This document shows positions 1 through 9,100 of a stretch of 48,491 nucleotides of DNA, piece after piece (positions within the stretch are counted from its first letter, which is position 1; each line of letters begins with the position of its first letter). Made by a program: the position numbers and the translations under genes. Below the pieces are notes generated by a model that worked only from the letters and a program-made list of their open reading frames with translations, had not been told where the DNA came from and searched no databases. Source of the stretch: Micrococcales bacterium (lineage in GTDB: Bacteria > Actinomycetota > Actinomycetes > Actinomycetales > Microbacteriaceae); contig CANGEU010000012.1 of NCBI GenBank assembly GCA_947452985.1, positions 1 through 48,491 of the forward strand, in the 5' to 3' direction.

Positions 1-231
1 ACCTACGAACTACTAGTAACCGAGACCGCTCCTCCAGCCGGTGCAGCCAACACCGCGCCTAAGGATCTCCCAAAGAACCATAGCTTTGTGGTGCCAGTAA
101 CCGGAACCGGAAGCGTAACCGTTTCAGTTCCAGGCTTGCACCCAGGCTCGTACAAGGTTGACCTAGTAAAGGTCAGCTCAAGCCAAGACCTAACCGTTTC
201 GGCACCAGCAGTAACCGCAACAACCAAGTAG
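1..231 (+). CDS. C-terminal end of a probable secreted or surface protein (partial)
   Basis: An open frame enters from the left edge and stops with TAG at 229-231, leaving 76 residues. The residues are rich in Thr, Val, Pro and Ala and alternate like beta-strands (for example GSVTVSVPGLHPGSYKVDLV), the look of an Ig-like or fibronectin-like domain at the end of an exported protein. No catalytic motif or anchor is visible in this part. A strong terminator follows 39 nt later, so it is the last gene of its transcript. The family cannot be named from this fragment. Confidence 0.6.
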   Translation, partial: TYELLVTETAPPAGAANTAPKDLPKNHSFVVPVTGTGSVTVSVPGLHPGSYKVDLVKVSSSQDLTVSAPAVTATTK

Positions 232-269
232 CAACTTCATCTAGAAATCCTCCTAATACCTTGATGGCA

Positions 270-306
270 GAAGGCCTCCAGCGAAATGCTGGAGGCCTTC
301 TGTTTT
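270..306 (+). terminator. Rho-independent terminator
   Basis: A 13-bp perfect stem (270-282 with 288-300) with a 5-nt loop is followed by TGTTTT. It ends the transcript of the partial gene at the left edge. The minus side has no T-run, so it does not obviously serve trhO. Confidence 0.85.
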
Positions 307-313
307 AAGTTAT

Positions 314-1222
314 TTAGCCGACTTGGCCGATGCGCTTTCCGCGGGTGTGATCTGGCTGGCAGGCTAAGTTCACATCTTTGCTGGCACATTCGTCGCAGAG
401 CAGAATCAGGTCTTTGCAAGAGAGGCTGGCGCAGTTGCGGAACTTGGAGGTTGGTCCGCCGCAAGCTTCGCATTCACCAATGGTCTTGGCTTCGTCGGTG
501 AAGTTGATGTTCATGCGGTCGTCGAAGACGTAGAGCGAACCTTCCCAGAGGCTGTTGTCGCCCTGTGATTCGCCGTAGCGAACGATGCCACCCTGGATTT
601 GGTAAACCTCTTTGAAACCGCGCTTGATCATTACCGCTGAAAGCACTTCGCAGCGAATACCGCCGGTGCAGTAGGTGACAATCGGCTTGTCTTTTATGTG
701 GTCGTATTTGCCACTTTCTAGGTCGGCGATGAAATCGTGGCTGGTGTCGACATCTGGAACGATGGCGTTCTTGAACTTGCCAATCTTGGCTTCCCAGGCG
801 TTGCGGCCATCGAAGAAGAACACGTCGTCGCCGCGTTCGGCAACCAGGGCGTCCACTTCTTTAGGCTTCAAGTGCTTGCCGCCACCGACCACGCCGTTTA
901 CGTCGACGACCAGTTCATCTGGTGAGCCGAAGGCCACCAATTCAGGACGAACGCGCACGCGTAGGCGTGGGAAGTCGTTGCCGGTGCCATCAGACCACTT
1001 GAAGTCGATCTTGCGGAAACCAGGGTATTCCTTGGTCTGGCGAACGTACTTCTTGAGAGCAGCCATGTCGCCGCCGAGGGTTCCGTTGATGCCGTGCTTC
1101 GAGATGATGATGCGGCCCTTGAGTCCGAGAGACTCGCAAAGGGTCTTTTGCCAAAGCTTTACGGCTTCAGGATCGCTGATTGGAGCGAAGCCGTAGTAGA
1201 GAATAATCTTCTGTAGGTCCAC
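314..1222 (-). CDS. trhO: tRNA uridine(34) hydroxylase TrhO (UPF0176, rhodanese domain)
   Basis: TrhO (formerly YceA in E. coli) hydroxylates uridine 34 of certain tRNAs to 5-hydroxyuridine in the cytoplasm, using prephenate-dependent chemistry in vivo. The product has the family's N-terminal ferredoxin-like part ([12 protein letters not shown]), then a rhodanese domain with the active-site loop YCTGGIRCE (Cys185 and Cys191 in this numbering). A Cys-rich tail follows ([19 protein letters not shown]) that probably binds zinc. An in-frame TTG at 1243 would add seven residues. The GTG at 1222 is preferred because relatives begin almost directly with KIILFY-like sequence. It is transcribed divergently from pepO, with starts only about 25 nt apart. 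The family call is firm and the start is uncertain. Confidence 0.9.
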   Translation of the reverse strand: MDLQKIILYYGFAPISDPEAVKLWQKTLCESLGLKGRIIISKHGINGTLGGDMAALKKYVRQTKEYPGFRKIDFKWSDGTGNDFPRLRVRVRPELVAFGSPDELVVDVNGVVGGGKHLKPKEVDALVAERGDDVFFFDGRNAWEAKIGKFKNAIVPDVDTSHDFIADLESGKYDHIKDKPIVTYCTGGIRCEVLSAVMIKRGFKEVYQIQGGIVRYGESQGDNSLWEGSLYVFDDRMNINFTDEAKTIGECEACGGPTSKFRNCASLSCKDLILLCDECASKDVNLACQPDHTRGKRIGQVG

Positions 1223-1245
1223 GATAAGAATTGTAGTCTTCAATA

Positions 1246-3210
1246 ATGAGTATCAAACCCGGTCTGGAACTGGACAACTTCGATAAAGCCATCCGCCCAC
1301 AGGACGACCTGTATTTGCACACCAACGGAAAGTGGTTCCGTGAAACGGAAATCCCTGCCGATCAGTCGATTCACGGCTCGTTCCACATGTTGCGTGATGC
1401 TTCTGAGGAAGCCGTCAAAGTTATCTTGGACGAAGCTGCGGAGAACCCTCAGCCTGGTGTTAGCCAGCAGATTGGCGACCTCTATTCATCGTTCTTGAAT
1501 GAAGAGCTCGCTAATGAATTGGGTGTTGCACCAATTGCCGGCGACCTTCAGCGCATTCGTGATGCCAAAAACATCGACGACCTGATGCGTCTCCTCGGCG
1601 AGTTCTCGCGTCAGGGAATTTCCGGTTTCTTCGGTCTTTACATGGACAACGATCCTGGTAATCCTGAGCGCTACCTGCCGCACATGTCGCAGGGTGGTTT
1701 GGGTTTGCCAGACGAGGCTTACTACCGCGAGGAGAAGCACGCCGAGATCCGCGATGCCTATGTTCCTTTCATTGCTCAGATGTTCCAGCACGCTGGCTTC
1801 GACGCGGTGACCGCAGACCAAGTAGCTCGCAAGATCCTGGAATTCGAAACCGCGCTAGCCGCAACCCACTGGAACGTGGTTGACTCACGCGATGCCGAAA
1901 AGACTTACAACCTGTACTCCCTTTCTGCTCTTCAGGCGCTAACTCCTGGCTTGGACTGGAACCAGTGGACCTATGGGTTAGACATCAAGGCCGACAAGTT
2001 GGCTGAAGTTGTTTTGATGATGCCTTCGTTCTTTGAGGCTTTGCCGAAACTTTTCAACGACGAAAACTTGGAGTCCGTGAAGCTTTGGTTCCAGTGGGAA
2101 CTAATCAACTCGATGGCGCCATACCTTTCGAAGGAACTGATCAACACCCGTTTCGAGTTTTATGGCAAGAAGTTGACCGGTCAGCCGGAGATGCGCGCTC
2201 GCTGGAAGCGTGCTGTTGGTTTAGTTGAAGGCGCTTTGGGTGAAGCGGTCGGCAAGATTTACGTGGAGAAGCACTTCCCACCAGCGGCCAAAGAGCAGAT
2301 GGATGAACTGGTTCACTGGTTGGTTGAGGCTTACCGCGAGAGCATCAAGGGCCTTACCTGGATGACCGAAGCCACAAAGGCCAAGGCGTTGGTGAAGCTC
2401 GACAAGTTCACCCCGAAGATCGGTTACCCGAGCAAGTGGAAAGACTACTCATCGCTGGTCATTCGCAAGGACGACCTAGTTGGCAACGTTCGTCGCGCTT
2501 CAAGTTGGGAAACCGACCGCGAGCTAGCCAAAATCGGCTCGAAGATTGACCGCGAAGAGTGGTTCATGACCCCGCAGACCGTGAACGCCTATTACAACCC
2601 TGGTTTCAACGAAATCGTGTTCCCTGCAGCGATTTTGCAGCCGCCATTCTTCTCATCAGAAACCGACGCTGCTGTGAACTTCGGAGCAATCGGCGCAGTG
2701 ATTGGGCACGAGATCGGTCACGGCTTCGACGACCAGGGTTCGAAGTATGACGGCGACGGCGCGTTGTCGTCGTGGTGGACCGACGAAGACCGCGAGGCTT
2801 TCGAGAAACTGACCAAGGAATTGATTTTCCAGTACGACCAGCTTTCGCCAGCACAGCTTTCCGATGAACACCGAGTCAACGGCGCATTCACGATTGGTGA
2901 AAACATCGGCGACCTTGGTGGCTTGGCAATTGCCTACAAGGCGTACCTGATGTCACTCGAGGGTTCAGAGCCTCCGGTAATCGATGGTCTAACTGGCGCT
3001 CAGCGTCTGTTCCTTTCGTGGGGTCAGGCTTGGCGCACCAAGGGTCGAGATGAAATCATGATTCAGCGTTTGGCAACCGACCCACACGCACCAGCGGAGT
3101 TCCGTTGCAACCAGATTGTTCGAAACATCGACGCCTTCTATGAGGCTTTCGACGTGAAGGAGACCGACCAGGCTTGGCTCGCACCAGAGTCACGAGTGAG
3201 TATCTGGTGA
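1246..3210 (+). CDS. pepO: M13-family zinc metallopeptidase PepO
   Basis: This is a neprilysin-like oligopeptidase of 654 residues, the normal length for bacterial PepO. It carries the zinc motif HEIGH (His488, Glu489, His492) followed by [10 protein letters not shown], the third zinc ligand in ENIGD (552-556), and the substrate-backbone motif NAYYNP upstream. There is no signal peptide or N-terminal membrane segment, so it should act in the cytoplasm on short peptides. The ATG start at 1246 lies close to the divergent trhO start. The stop overlaps the next gene as GTGA, so the thioesterase is probably translationally coupled. Confidence 0.95.
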   Translation: MSIKPGLELDNFDKAIRPQDDLYLHTNGKWFRETEIPADQSIHGSFHMLRDASEEAVKVILDEAAENPQPGVSQQIGDLYSSFLNEELANELGVAPIAGDLQRIRDAKNIDDLMRLLGEFSRQGISGFFGLYMDNDPGNPERYLPHMSQGGLGLPDEAYYREEKHAEIRDAYVPFIAQMFQHAGFDAVTADQVARKILEFETALAATHWNVVDSRDAEKTYNLYSLSALQALTPGLDWNQWTYGLDIKADKLAEVVLMMPSFFEALPKLFNDENLESVKLWFQWELINSMAPYLSKELINTRFEFYGKKLTGQPEMRARWKRAVGLVEGALGEAVGKIYVEKHFPPAAKEQMDELVHWLVEAYRESIKGLTWMTEATKAKALVKLDKFTPKIGYPSKWKDYSSLVIRKDDLVGNVRRASSWETDRELAKIGSKIDREEWFMTPQTVNAYYNPGFNEIVFPAAILQPPFFSSETDAAVNFGAIGAVIGHEIGHGFDDQGSKYDGDGALSSWWTDEDREAFEKLTKELIFQYDQLSPAQLSDEHRVNGAFTIGENIGDLGGLAIAYKAYLMSLEGSEPPVIDGLTGAQRLFLSWGQAWRTKGRDEIMIQRLATDPHAPAEFRCNQIVRNIDAFYEAFDVKETDQAWLAPESRVSIW

Positions 3211-3758
3211 AGCTCTGGCTTCGAATGATTTGGGCCTTCACCGGCTGGCGTTTCAAAACTAAATTGACTTACTCGGAAGTTGGTATTCGAACCTTCCGTG
3301 TTTGGCCTACCGACCTGGATGCATTTCTCCACATGAACAACGGCGTCTATCTGTCGGTTATGGATCTTGGACGATTCGACCACCTGCTTCGCACCGGGCA
3401 CTGGCCAATTTATAAGAAGCTGCGCTGGTATCCAGTGGTGGTCGCGGTGAGCATCACCTATCGCAAGTCGCTCGAACTTTGGAAACTGTTTCAGGTTGAG
3501 TCAAAGTTGATTGGCTGGGACGACCAGGCATTCTTCATTGAACAGCGCTTCACTCGTAACGGTGAGATTTACACAAAAGCGATTGTCAAGATTCGTTGGC
3601 TTCAAAACCCACGTGGAATTGTGACACCAACTGAAGTTTTAGATGCCGCCGGTGGTTGGGTTGGTGAAGTTCCAAAGTTGCCAGCCTGGATTTTGAAATG
3701 GAACACCGACTCGGCTCTGCCTAAGGGCAAAGAACCCGCGCCAAGTAACTGGGATTAA
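3207..3758 (+). CDS. Hotdog-fold acyl-CoA thioesterase-like protein
   Basis: A 183-residue protein with the hotdog-fold pattern WPTDLDAFLHMNNGVYLSVMD, resembling the 4-hydroxybenzoyl-CoA thioesterase and THEM6-like families that hydrolyse acyl-thioesters. The Asp and Asn of this motif are the expected catalytic region. The N-terminus (LWLRMIWAFTGW) is hydrophobic and aromatic and may touch the membrane. An upstream ATG at 3174 lies inside pepO. The GTG at 3207, overlapping the pepO stop by GTGA, is the likelier start. It ends next to apbE in a convergent arrangement with about 4 nt overlap. The substrate is unknown. Confidence 0.75.
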   Translation: MKLWLRMIWAFTGWRFKTKLTYSEVGIRTFRVWPTDLDAFLHMNNGVYLSVMDLGRFDHLLRTGHWPIYKKLRWYPVVVAVSITYRKSLELWKLFQVESKLIGWDDQAFFIEQRFTRNGEIYTKAIVKIRWLQNPRGIVTPTEVLDAAGGWVGEVPKLPAWILKWNTDSALPKGKEPAPSNWD

Positions 3759-4540
3759 ACCGAAGCTCTGAGAACTTCAGCAAACCCGTCGGTGCCGTCG
3801 ATGTTGCCGTCGCTGAAAACAAACATTGCTTCAACGCCTTCTACCTTTGCGATTCGATCGAGCGCTCGCGGTCCTTCGGCGAATGCCGCGGTTGCCCAGA
3901 CATCTGCAGTAACCAAGTCTTTGGCTAGAACCGAAACCTGAACAAGTTCGCCAGTGGCGGCTTCGACACCCTGAGGGTTCCAGATGTGGGCACCGCGTTC
4001 GGCGCTACCGCTGGTAGCCAAGGCTCGGAACTCGGACCCTTTGAGATTGACTACCGCGAGCACGCCAGCTTCGGGTGAGGCGATGGTAATCGGCTTTGAG
4101 ATTCCAATCTTCCAGTCGACGTCCTCGCTGACAACATCACCAATCCAGACGTCGCCGCCGGCATTCAAGGTGAAATCTGTGACGCCCTCGGTAAGCAGGA
4201 CATCGATGGCAGCCTGGGCGGCCCAGGTCTTTACTAGACCAGAAGGGTCGAAGGTGTGCTGAGGGGTGAAGGCCTTGAAGTAGCCACCAGTGGTTTGCTC
4301 CCACTCTTCGCAAAGGTTCCAAACGTGATCAACCACGGGAGGGCAGGCGGCTACCGAGGTTTCCCCACGAGCCAATTGGCTAAGCGGAGACTCAGGTTTG
4401 TAAAGCGAAAAGATTCGGTCAGCCTCGTGAAGTTTTTCGCAGGCACGATTCAAAAGCGATTCAATTTCTGGGTGATCGGTTCGTCCGCGAAAAACGAATA
4501 CGGTGCCCATGCACTCTTCATTTCTGCGGAATTCGGTCAT
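3755..4540 (-). CDS. apbE: FAD:protein FMN transferase ApbE
   Basis: ApbE transfers FMN from FAD to a Ser/Thr of FMN-binding domains. The 261-residue product shows the family signatures in order: an N-terminal MGTVF, FSLYKPESPLSQLARGE, DPSGLVKTWAAQ (the usual form is KGW, here KTW), FTLNAGGDVW and ATSGSAERGAHIWNP near the C-terminal metal/FAD site. No signal peptide is evident, and export of this enzyme is not obvious from the sequence. Its start overlaps the stop of the preceding FMN-domain gene as TAATG. It is the last gene of the operon that encodes its two likely substrates. Confidence 0.93.
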   Translation of the reverse strand: MTEFRRNEECMGTVFVFRGRTDHPEIESLLNRACEKLHEADRIFSLYKPESPLSQLARGETSVAACPPVVDHVWNLCEEWEQTTGGYFKAFTPQHTFDPSGLVKTWAAQAAIDVLLTEGVTDFTLNAGGDVWIGDVVSEDVDWKIGISKPITIASPEAGVLAVVNLKGSEFRALATSGSAERGAHIWNPQGVEAATGELVQVSVLAKDLVTADVWATAAFAEGPRALDRIAKVEGVEAMFVFSDGNIDGTDGFAEVLRASV

Positions 4541-4992
4541 TAGCCCAGGGTTGATAGCGCTGAGTCGAGAGCCTGCTTGAAGGCATCGGTTGTGTAGGTG
4601 GCTCCACCAACATTGCCGAAGCTGCTGCCATTGGCTTTTACCGCGGCATCCACAAGCATGCTGAATGCCTGATCACGCCCAGCGGTTGCACCGGCTTGTA
4701 CGAGGTCGATTGAGTCGATTTTGCCGGCAGTTTTGGTGACCTTTAGCTGCACCGTGCCGTAGCGGTAGTCAATCGCGTTACCGGTTGCCGACTTGGTTCC
4801 GTTTGGATTGGTCGTGGGGCTGCTTGGGCTCGAACCGAACAGGATGGTGAGAGCATTCGGGTTCAGCGCTAGGTCGATGCCAACGGCACCAACAATCGAA
4901 AGAAGTGCAAGCGCGATTGTGGATGCCAGGTACTTTCGCTTCCCACCAACCGGCTTTTGGAAAGTGTAGAGGTTAGAACTTTGCAAGGGCAT
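4540..4992 (-). CDS. Membrane-anchored FMN-binding domain protein 1
   Basis: A 150-residue protein with one N-terminal membrane helix (about residues 20-42), a short Ser/Thr/Pro linker and a C-terminal FMN_bind domain. The flavinylation motif is GGATYTTDAF, where the Thr of GGAT (about residue 132) is the predicted covalent FMN site. The ATG at 4992 is chosen because it gives a compact N-terminus overlapping the upstream gene by 20 nt. An upstream in-frame start at 5037 would add 15 residues read inside that gene. The domain should lie outside the membrane and carry electrons from the ferric-reductase-like partner. It is a clear tandem paralogue of the next upstream gene. Confidence 0.88.
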   Translation of the reverse strand: MPLQSSNLYTFQKPVGGKRKYLASTIALALLSIVGAVGIDLALNPNALTILFGSSPSSPTTNPNGTKSATGNAIDYRYGTVQLKVTKTAGKIDSIDLVQAGATAGRDQAFSMLVDAAVKANGSSFGNVGGATYTTDAFKQALDSALSTLG

Positions 4993-5539
4993 TGTCCAAT
5001 GCTCGCTTGAATGCGTCGGTGGTGTAGGTAGCTCCACCGAGGTTTCCGAAGTTTGATCCGTTCGAGCTAATTGCTGCTGCCTTCAAACTGGCAAACGCTG
5101 CGCTGCGGCCATTTGTCGCGGTGCAGTTCAAGCAGTCCACGGAGGTAATGTTGCTGCCCTTTTTGGTGACCTTAAGCTGAACGGTTCCAAATCGGTAACC
5201 AACCGAGGAGCTGGTCTGGCTAGTGCTGCTAGCAACCGGCGCTGGGGTTGGGGTCGGGGTTGGGGTAGTTGTTCCACTGCCAGATGAGGCAGAGGTGCTG
5301 GCCTTTGTGGTCTTTTTGGTGGTCTTCTTGGTTACGGTCTTGGTCGAAGTTGTGGTCGTGGTTGAAGTAGTTGGGGTCGGAGTTGGGGTTGCCGTGGTCT
5401 CCGACGAACTCGATGTAGTTCCAGGGGTTAGGGCCACTGGGTACGCGTTAGCACCGGCGGCTGGCAGACCCAGTTTGGCGGTTGCGACTAGGACACCGAT
5501 TCCGGCTAGTCCTACGAAAGTTTTAGTTGCACTTCTCAC
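4973..5539 (-). CDS. Membrane-anchored FMN-binding domain protein 2 with CxxC and low-complexity linker
   Basis: This 188-residue protein begins at a GTG that overlaps the stop of the oxidoreductase gene (GTGA). It has an N-terminal hydrophobic helix, then a long Thr/Pro/Ser/Lys linker with PTPTPT and KKTTKKTT runs. The FMN_bind domain ends in GGATYTTDAF (flavin-acceptor Thr about residue 171). Unlike its neighbour it has DCLNC (Cys136, Cys139) where the paralogue has DLVQAG. A longer frame starting at 5617 lies inside the upstream gene and is not supported. It is expected to be flavinylated by the ApbE of the same operon. Confidence 0.88.
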   Translation of the reverse strand: MRSATKTFVGLAGIGVLVATAKLGLPAAGANAYPVALTPGTTSSSSETTATPTPTPTTSTTTTTSTKTVTKKTTKKTTKASTSASSGSGTTTPTPTPTPAPVASSTSQTSSSVGYRFGTVQLKVTKKGSNITSVDCLNCTATNGRSAAFASLKAAAISSNGSNFGNLGGATYTTDAFKRALDNALAKF

Positions 5540-6954
5540 CAGGCGAACTCCTCTGCGTGAATCTGGCTGGCTGGGGTGCCAACTCTCTTTAGTGACTTCT
5601 CTACTGCGTGGGTCCATGGGCCAGGACCACAGATGTAAACATCCGATTCCGAAATGTGCGGGTTCATTTCGATTAGTCGGGCGTGGTCTGGAATGTCATT
5701 TAGGTGCCCAGGTAGCCATGAGTTTGCGGAGCCGCGCTTGCCGGAAAGTACGTGAAGGCGGAAACCGCGGTGACGGGCTACCTGCTCGATTTCGCTGAGT
5801 AGAGCAGCGTCTTCGTAGCTGCGAACACGGTAGATGATCGTGATGTCACCAGGACGAGCGGCCATTGATTCGGCTAGTGCGCGAATCGGAGGAGCACCAA
5901 CACCAGCACAAATTAGGGTGACCTTTTCCTTGGTGCGACGCTCCTCGGTGAAGACGCCGTAAGGCCCTTCAAGGAACACGCGGGTACCAACCTTTAGGTC
6001 TGGTAACTGTGAAGTGAAGTCACCTCGGTCGCCGATGGTGAAGCGCACGAAGCGGTTGTTTGGGGCAGCTGAGATTGAGAATGGGTGTGGCTTGCCCCAG
6101 TTGGCTTTATTCATAACGCGGAGCATGTAGAACTGTCCAGCCTGACCGCCGAGGCGCTCAAGACCACGACCGGAAACGTAGATCGAAACGGTGTCGCTTG
6201 ACTCGCGAACGATTGAGGAAACTCGAAGTCCTAGCCCAAGGTTCAAAACCAGCGGTGCTAGCGCGCGGTACCAAACCACGTTTAGAGCAACGAATAGGTA
6301 AAGCGAAACCCAGAAGAGGGTCTGCAGTGGCTTGCCGGCAATGTCTGAACCGGTTGAGAACTGGTGAGGAACTGCGGCCAGGATCGAAATGTAAGCGAGA
6401 AGGTGGATTACGTACCAAACTTCGTAGCTGAGCTTCTTGCGAGCGGCGTTGATTGAGGAAACGACGACCGCCAGCATTAGGACGAAGCCAACGGTGGCAC
6501 TCCACATGTCTGGAACCGTGGTGAAAAGGGAAATCATTTCGGCAACAACCGACTTGCCGTCGGCGATTGCAAACTGAATTAGCGACGCAAGAAAGTGTGC
6601 AGTAATCACGTAAAGGATTGGCTTGCCAAGCTTCTTGTGGGCGACTGTCGCTTTGTCGTGACCGTAAAGTTTGTCGATCCATGGCACACGAGCCACTAGC
6701 AGGGTGTGAATTAGTAGCAAATCGGTGCCAATCAGAGCGGTTAGGCGGCTGGTCGACTGAAGGATGTCGTTCAGGTTGCCGAATCTGGCAAGCCCGCCGT
6801 CCATGAAGAACATGGCTGCCACGAACACCACGGTGGCCCAGGCAAAGGTTTCAATAAGGTCTTGAGAGCGCTTTAGCTGCACGAACTTCTTGGCCCCAAG
6901 GCGAACGCGGGTGTTCGGTGGGGTCAAAGTTAGCTGTGGTGCGCTCTGATTCAT
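5536..6954 (-). CDS. Ferric-reductase-like membrane NAD(P)H oxidoreductase
   Basis: A 472-residue protein with about six membrane helices in the first half. Histidines at about 106, 120, 184 and 197 are candidates for ligating haems in a ferric reductase-like transmembrane domain. The C-terminal half is a ferredoxin-NADP reductase module: HPFSIS (290-295) for FAD, GVGAPPIRAL (351-360) for the nicotinamide nucleotide, and a terminal CGPGPW-EEFAW end. It should move electrons from cytosolic NAD(P)H across the membrane. The gene heads an operon with two FMN_bind proteins and ApbE, which suggests these are the outward electron carriers. The final acceptor (iron, quinone or protein thiols) is unknown. 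Confidence 0.9.
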   Translation of the reverse strand: MNQSAPQLTLTPPNTRVRLGAKKFVQLKRSQDLIETFAWATVVFVAAMFFMDGGLARFGNLNDILQSTSRLTALIGTDLLLIHTLLVARVPWIDKLYGHDKATVAHKKLGKPILYVITAHFLASLIQFAIADGKSVVAEMISLFTTVPDMWSATVGFVLMLAVVVSSINAARKKLSYEVWYVIHLLAYISILAAVPHQFSTGSDIAGKPLQTLFWVSLYLFVALNVVWYRALAPLVLNLGLGLRVSSIVRESSDTVSIYVSGRGLERLGGQAGQFYMLRVMNKANWGKPHPFSISAAPNNRFVRFTIGDRGDFTSQLPDLKVGTRVFLEGPYGVFTEERRTKEKVTLICAGVGAPPIRALAESMAARPGDITIIYRVRSYEDAALLSEIEQVARHRGFRLHVLSGKRGSANSWLPGHLNDIPDHARLIEMNPHISESDVYICGPGPWTHAVEKSLKRVGTPASQIHAEEFAW

Positions 6955-7051
6955 AAAACCAAGACTTCCCGACTAACTTGGGAGTTTCCTGTGAGCCACC
7001 TGTGTGAATGCGCTTAATGGTTTTCAGGATTTCAGGCGTAACATTCAAATT

Positions 7052-7909
7052 ATGACCGACCTACCGCTTCGTAGAAGCTTCACAGACAGCCACGGCGTTG
7101 AAATCGTTTTCTGGGAGTGGCCAGTAGCCAGCCCAAAGGCCGTTGTTCAGTTAGTTCACGGTATTGGCGAGCACTCTCGCCGCTACGACCACGTAGCTAA
7201 AAAACTCAATTCGCTTGGCTACGCCGTCTACTCAGACGACCACCGCGGCCACGGCCAAACTGGCAAAGGAATGGTCGCAGCAGGAATCACCAAAAAGCAG
7301 GGGCTGCTAGGCCCAGGCGGCATGGATGCCGTGCTTGGTGAAGTTAGACAACTTACCGAACTGATGAAGAGCGAACACCCAAACACCAAGTTGGTCATGC
7401 TCGGTCACAGCTGGGGTTCCATGCTCGCCCAACGCCTGTTCGATAAGCACTCCAGCGACTTCAGCGCATTCGTGCTCAGCGGTTCATCGCTACTCATCCC
7501 CGGCATCATCAATGGCGGCAAGCTCAACAAGAAGTGGGCTCACCTACCAAACGCCACCGGTGGAGAATGGCTCAGCCGCGATCTCGAGGTTGGTCGCAAG
7601 TTTCGCGAAGACCCGCTGAATTTTGTTGAGTCTTTTGCTCAGGTAGTTGGCTTGGTCGACACCCTGAAACTCATGGGAAAGCCAAAGAAGACCATCAACA
7701 CCAACGTGCCAATTCTCATTCAGGTCGGCAGCGACGACTCGCTCGCCGGTGAGCGTGGAAACGTTTTGCTGGCAAATGCATATCGCAAATTGGGTGTCGA
7801 CGACATCGTGCTATTTATCTACGACGGCGCTCGTCACGAAATTTACAACGAGACCAATAAGGAAGAAGTGCTGAACGATCTAGCCAATTGGCTAGAAGCT
7901 CACATTTAG
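7052..7909 (+). CDS. Alpha/beta hydrolase, monoacylglycerol lipase-like (serine aminopeptidase S33 superfamily)
   Basis: A 285-residue hydrolase of the Hydrolase_4 type that cleaves lipid or ester substrates. It has the oxyanion motif VHGIGEHSRRY, DHRGHGQT, the nucleophile elbow GHSWGS with Ser120, an acid at about Asp229 (GSDDSLAGE) and His262 (GARHEIYNE). The ATG at 7052 gives the normal MTDLPLRRSF start. An upstream frame from 7004 only extends into the gap. No signal peptide is seen, so it should be cytoplasmic. It converges on the acetyltransferase gene with a 4-nt overlap. Confidence 0.87.
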   Translation: MTDLPLRRSFTDSHGVEIVFWEWPVASPKAVVQLVHGIGEHSRRYDHVAKKLNSLGYAVYSDDHRGHGQTGKGMVAAGITKKQGLLGPGGMDAVLGEVRQLTELMKSEHPNTKLVMLGHSWGSMLAQRLFDKHSSDFSAFVLSGSSLLIPGIINGGKLNKKWAHLPNATGGEWLSRDLEVGRKFREDPLNFVESFAQVVGLVDTLKLMGKPKKTINTNVPILIQVGSDDSLAGERGNVLLANAYRKLGVDDIVLFIYDGARHEIYNETNKEEVLNDLANWLEAHI

Positions 7910-8235
7910 TTTCTAGGCGGAAGCTTGCAAGAGGCTACGGCCTCTTCGATTGAGATAGCCAAGAGGTCGTGGGTATCCGGGTGCTTCTCCATGTAGCGAA
8001 CCACATACGAGCAGGTAGGTTCAACGAGCACGTGCTGGTTGGTGCGAATGTCTTCGAAGGCCTCGCGAACCAAAATGGCAGCAAGGTTCTTTCCCTGGTG
8101 GGCTGGGTTCACAAAAGTGTGGTCAAAAACCCAGCGGTCACCCTTAGGTGTGTAGGTGGCTTCGCCAACCTCTTCGCCCTCAAGAAAGATTGCGTAGCGG
8201 TTTCGACCTGCTTGGTGAATTACTTCAGTGCTCAT
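7906..8235 (-). CDS. Small GNAT-type N-acetyltransferase (YjdJ/NATD1-like)
   Basis: A 109-residue protein matching the short GCN5-related family. It has the strand pattern RYAIFLEGEEVGEATYTPKG, the region VFDHTFVNPAHQGKNLAAILV for acetyl-CoA binding, and EPTCSYVVRYMEKHPD, the typical Cys-Tyr end of this family. Substrates of such proteins are mostly unknown. It starts at 8235, sharing a few bases with the divergent methyltransferase reading frame, so one short promoter region must serve both. Confidence 0.85.
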   Translation of the reverse strand: MSTEVIHQAGRNRYAIFLEGEEVGEATYTPKGDRWVFDHTFVNPAHQGKNLAAILVREAFEDIRTNQHVLVEPTCSYVVRYMEKHPDTHDLLAISIEEAVASCKLPPRN

Positions 8236-8254
8236 GTGGGTTAATCTCTTCTAT

Positions 8255-9100
8255 GTGTCCGACTCTAAAAATTTAGTCCTCTTTGGGGACAACCTGGTGC
8301 ATCTCAAACAGATGCCCGATGAATCGGTACAGCTCATTTACATTGATCCGCCGTTCAACACCGGACGCCGCCAGACTCGCGGTAAATCAACCACCACGCG
8401 CACCGAAACCGGTAGCCGGGTAGGTTTCAAAGGGCAGCGCTACGACATCGTGCGCGACACAGTGCTCGGCTACGACGACGAATTCGCCGACTACTGGAGC
8501 TTTCTGGAGCCGAGGCTCGAAGAGGCTTGGCGCCTACTTAACGAGACTGGAACTCTCTACCTTCACCTCGATTACCGGGAAGCTCACTATGCCAAGGTGC
8601 TGCTAGACGCACTCTTTGGCCGCGAAAACTTTTTGAACGAAATCATTTGGGCCTACGACTACGGCGCCAAGTCGAAAAGCCGCTGGCCTGCAAAGCACGA
8701 CACCATCTTGGTTTATGTGAAAAACCCTGACAAGTATTACTTTGATTCAACCGCCGTAGACCGTGAACCTTACATGGCACCTGGTTTGGTTACGCCTGAG
8801 AAGGTTGCCAAGGGCAAGCTGCCAACCGATGTCTGGTGGCACACCATCGTTTCACCAACTGGCACAGAAAAAACCGGTTATCCAACCCAGAAGCCAATTG
8901 GTATTTTGCGTCGCATCATTCAGGCGTCGTCGAAACCGGGCGACCTCGTCCTAGATTTCTTTGGCGGTTCGGGAACCACCGGTTTTGTCGCTGCTCAGTT
9001 AGAACGTCGATTCATCTTGATGGATCGCAACACCGAGGCCATCGAAGTTATGCGAGACCGTTTCGCTTCGGCCGGCGTTCCTGTAGATTTTCGCGACTAA
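8255..9100 (+). CDS. Orphan site-specific DNA methyltransferase (N4/N6 type)
   Basis: The order of motifs is that of a beta-class amino-methyltransferase: the catalytic IDPPFNTG comes first and the AdoMet-binding LDFFGGSGTT sits near the C-terminus. Between them lie a variable insert with TYPTQKPIGILRR just before the AdoMet motif and a basic Arg/Thr-rich stretch right after DPPF. The GTG at 8255 gives VSDSKNLVLFGDN. ATG codons at 8228 and 8234 in the same frame overlap the divergent gene and are possible. No restriction endonuclease lies next to it, so it may be a regulatory or solitary methylase. Its last 53 nt overlap the end of thiP. Confidence 0.88.
   Translation: MSDSKNLVLFGDNLVHLKQMPDESVQLIYIDPPFNTGRRQTRGKSTTTRTETGSRVGFKGQRYDIVRDTVLGYDDEFADYWSFLEPRLEEAWRLLNETGTLYLHLDYREAHYAKVLLDALFGRENFLNEIIWAYDYGAKSKSRWPAKHDTILVYVKNPDKYYFDSTAVDREPYMAPGLVTPEKVAKGKLPTDVWWHTIVSPTGTEKTGYPTQKPIGILRRIIQASSKPGDLVLDFFGGSGTTGFVAAQLERRFILMDRNTEAIEVMRDRFASAGVPVDFRD

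Noticed and set aside
675-1196. 173-codon plus-strand frame inside trhO
   Set aside because: It is a shadow of the well-supported minus-strand gene, with Ser/Pro/Arg-rich nonsense composition.
5223-5798. Plus-strand frame rich in Val and Gly
   Set aside because: It is the mirror of the Thr/Pro/Lys linker of an FMN-binding protein and lacks a ribosome site.
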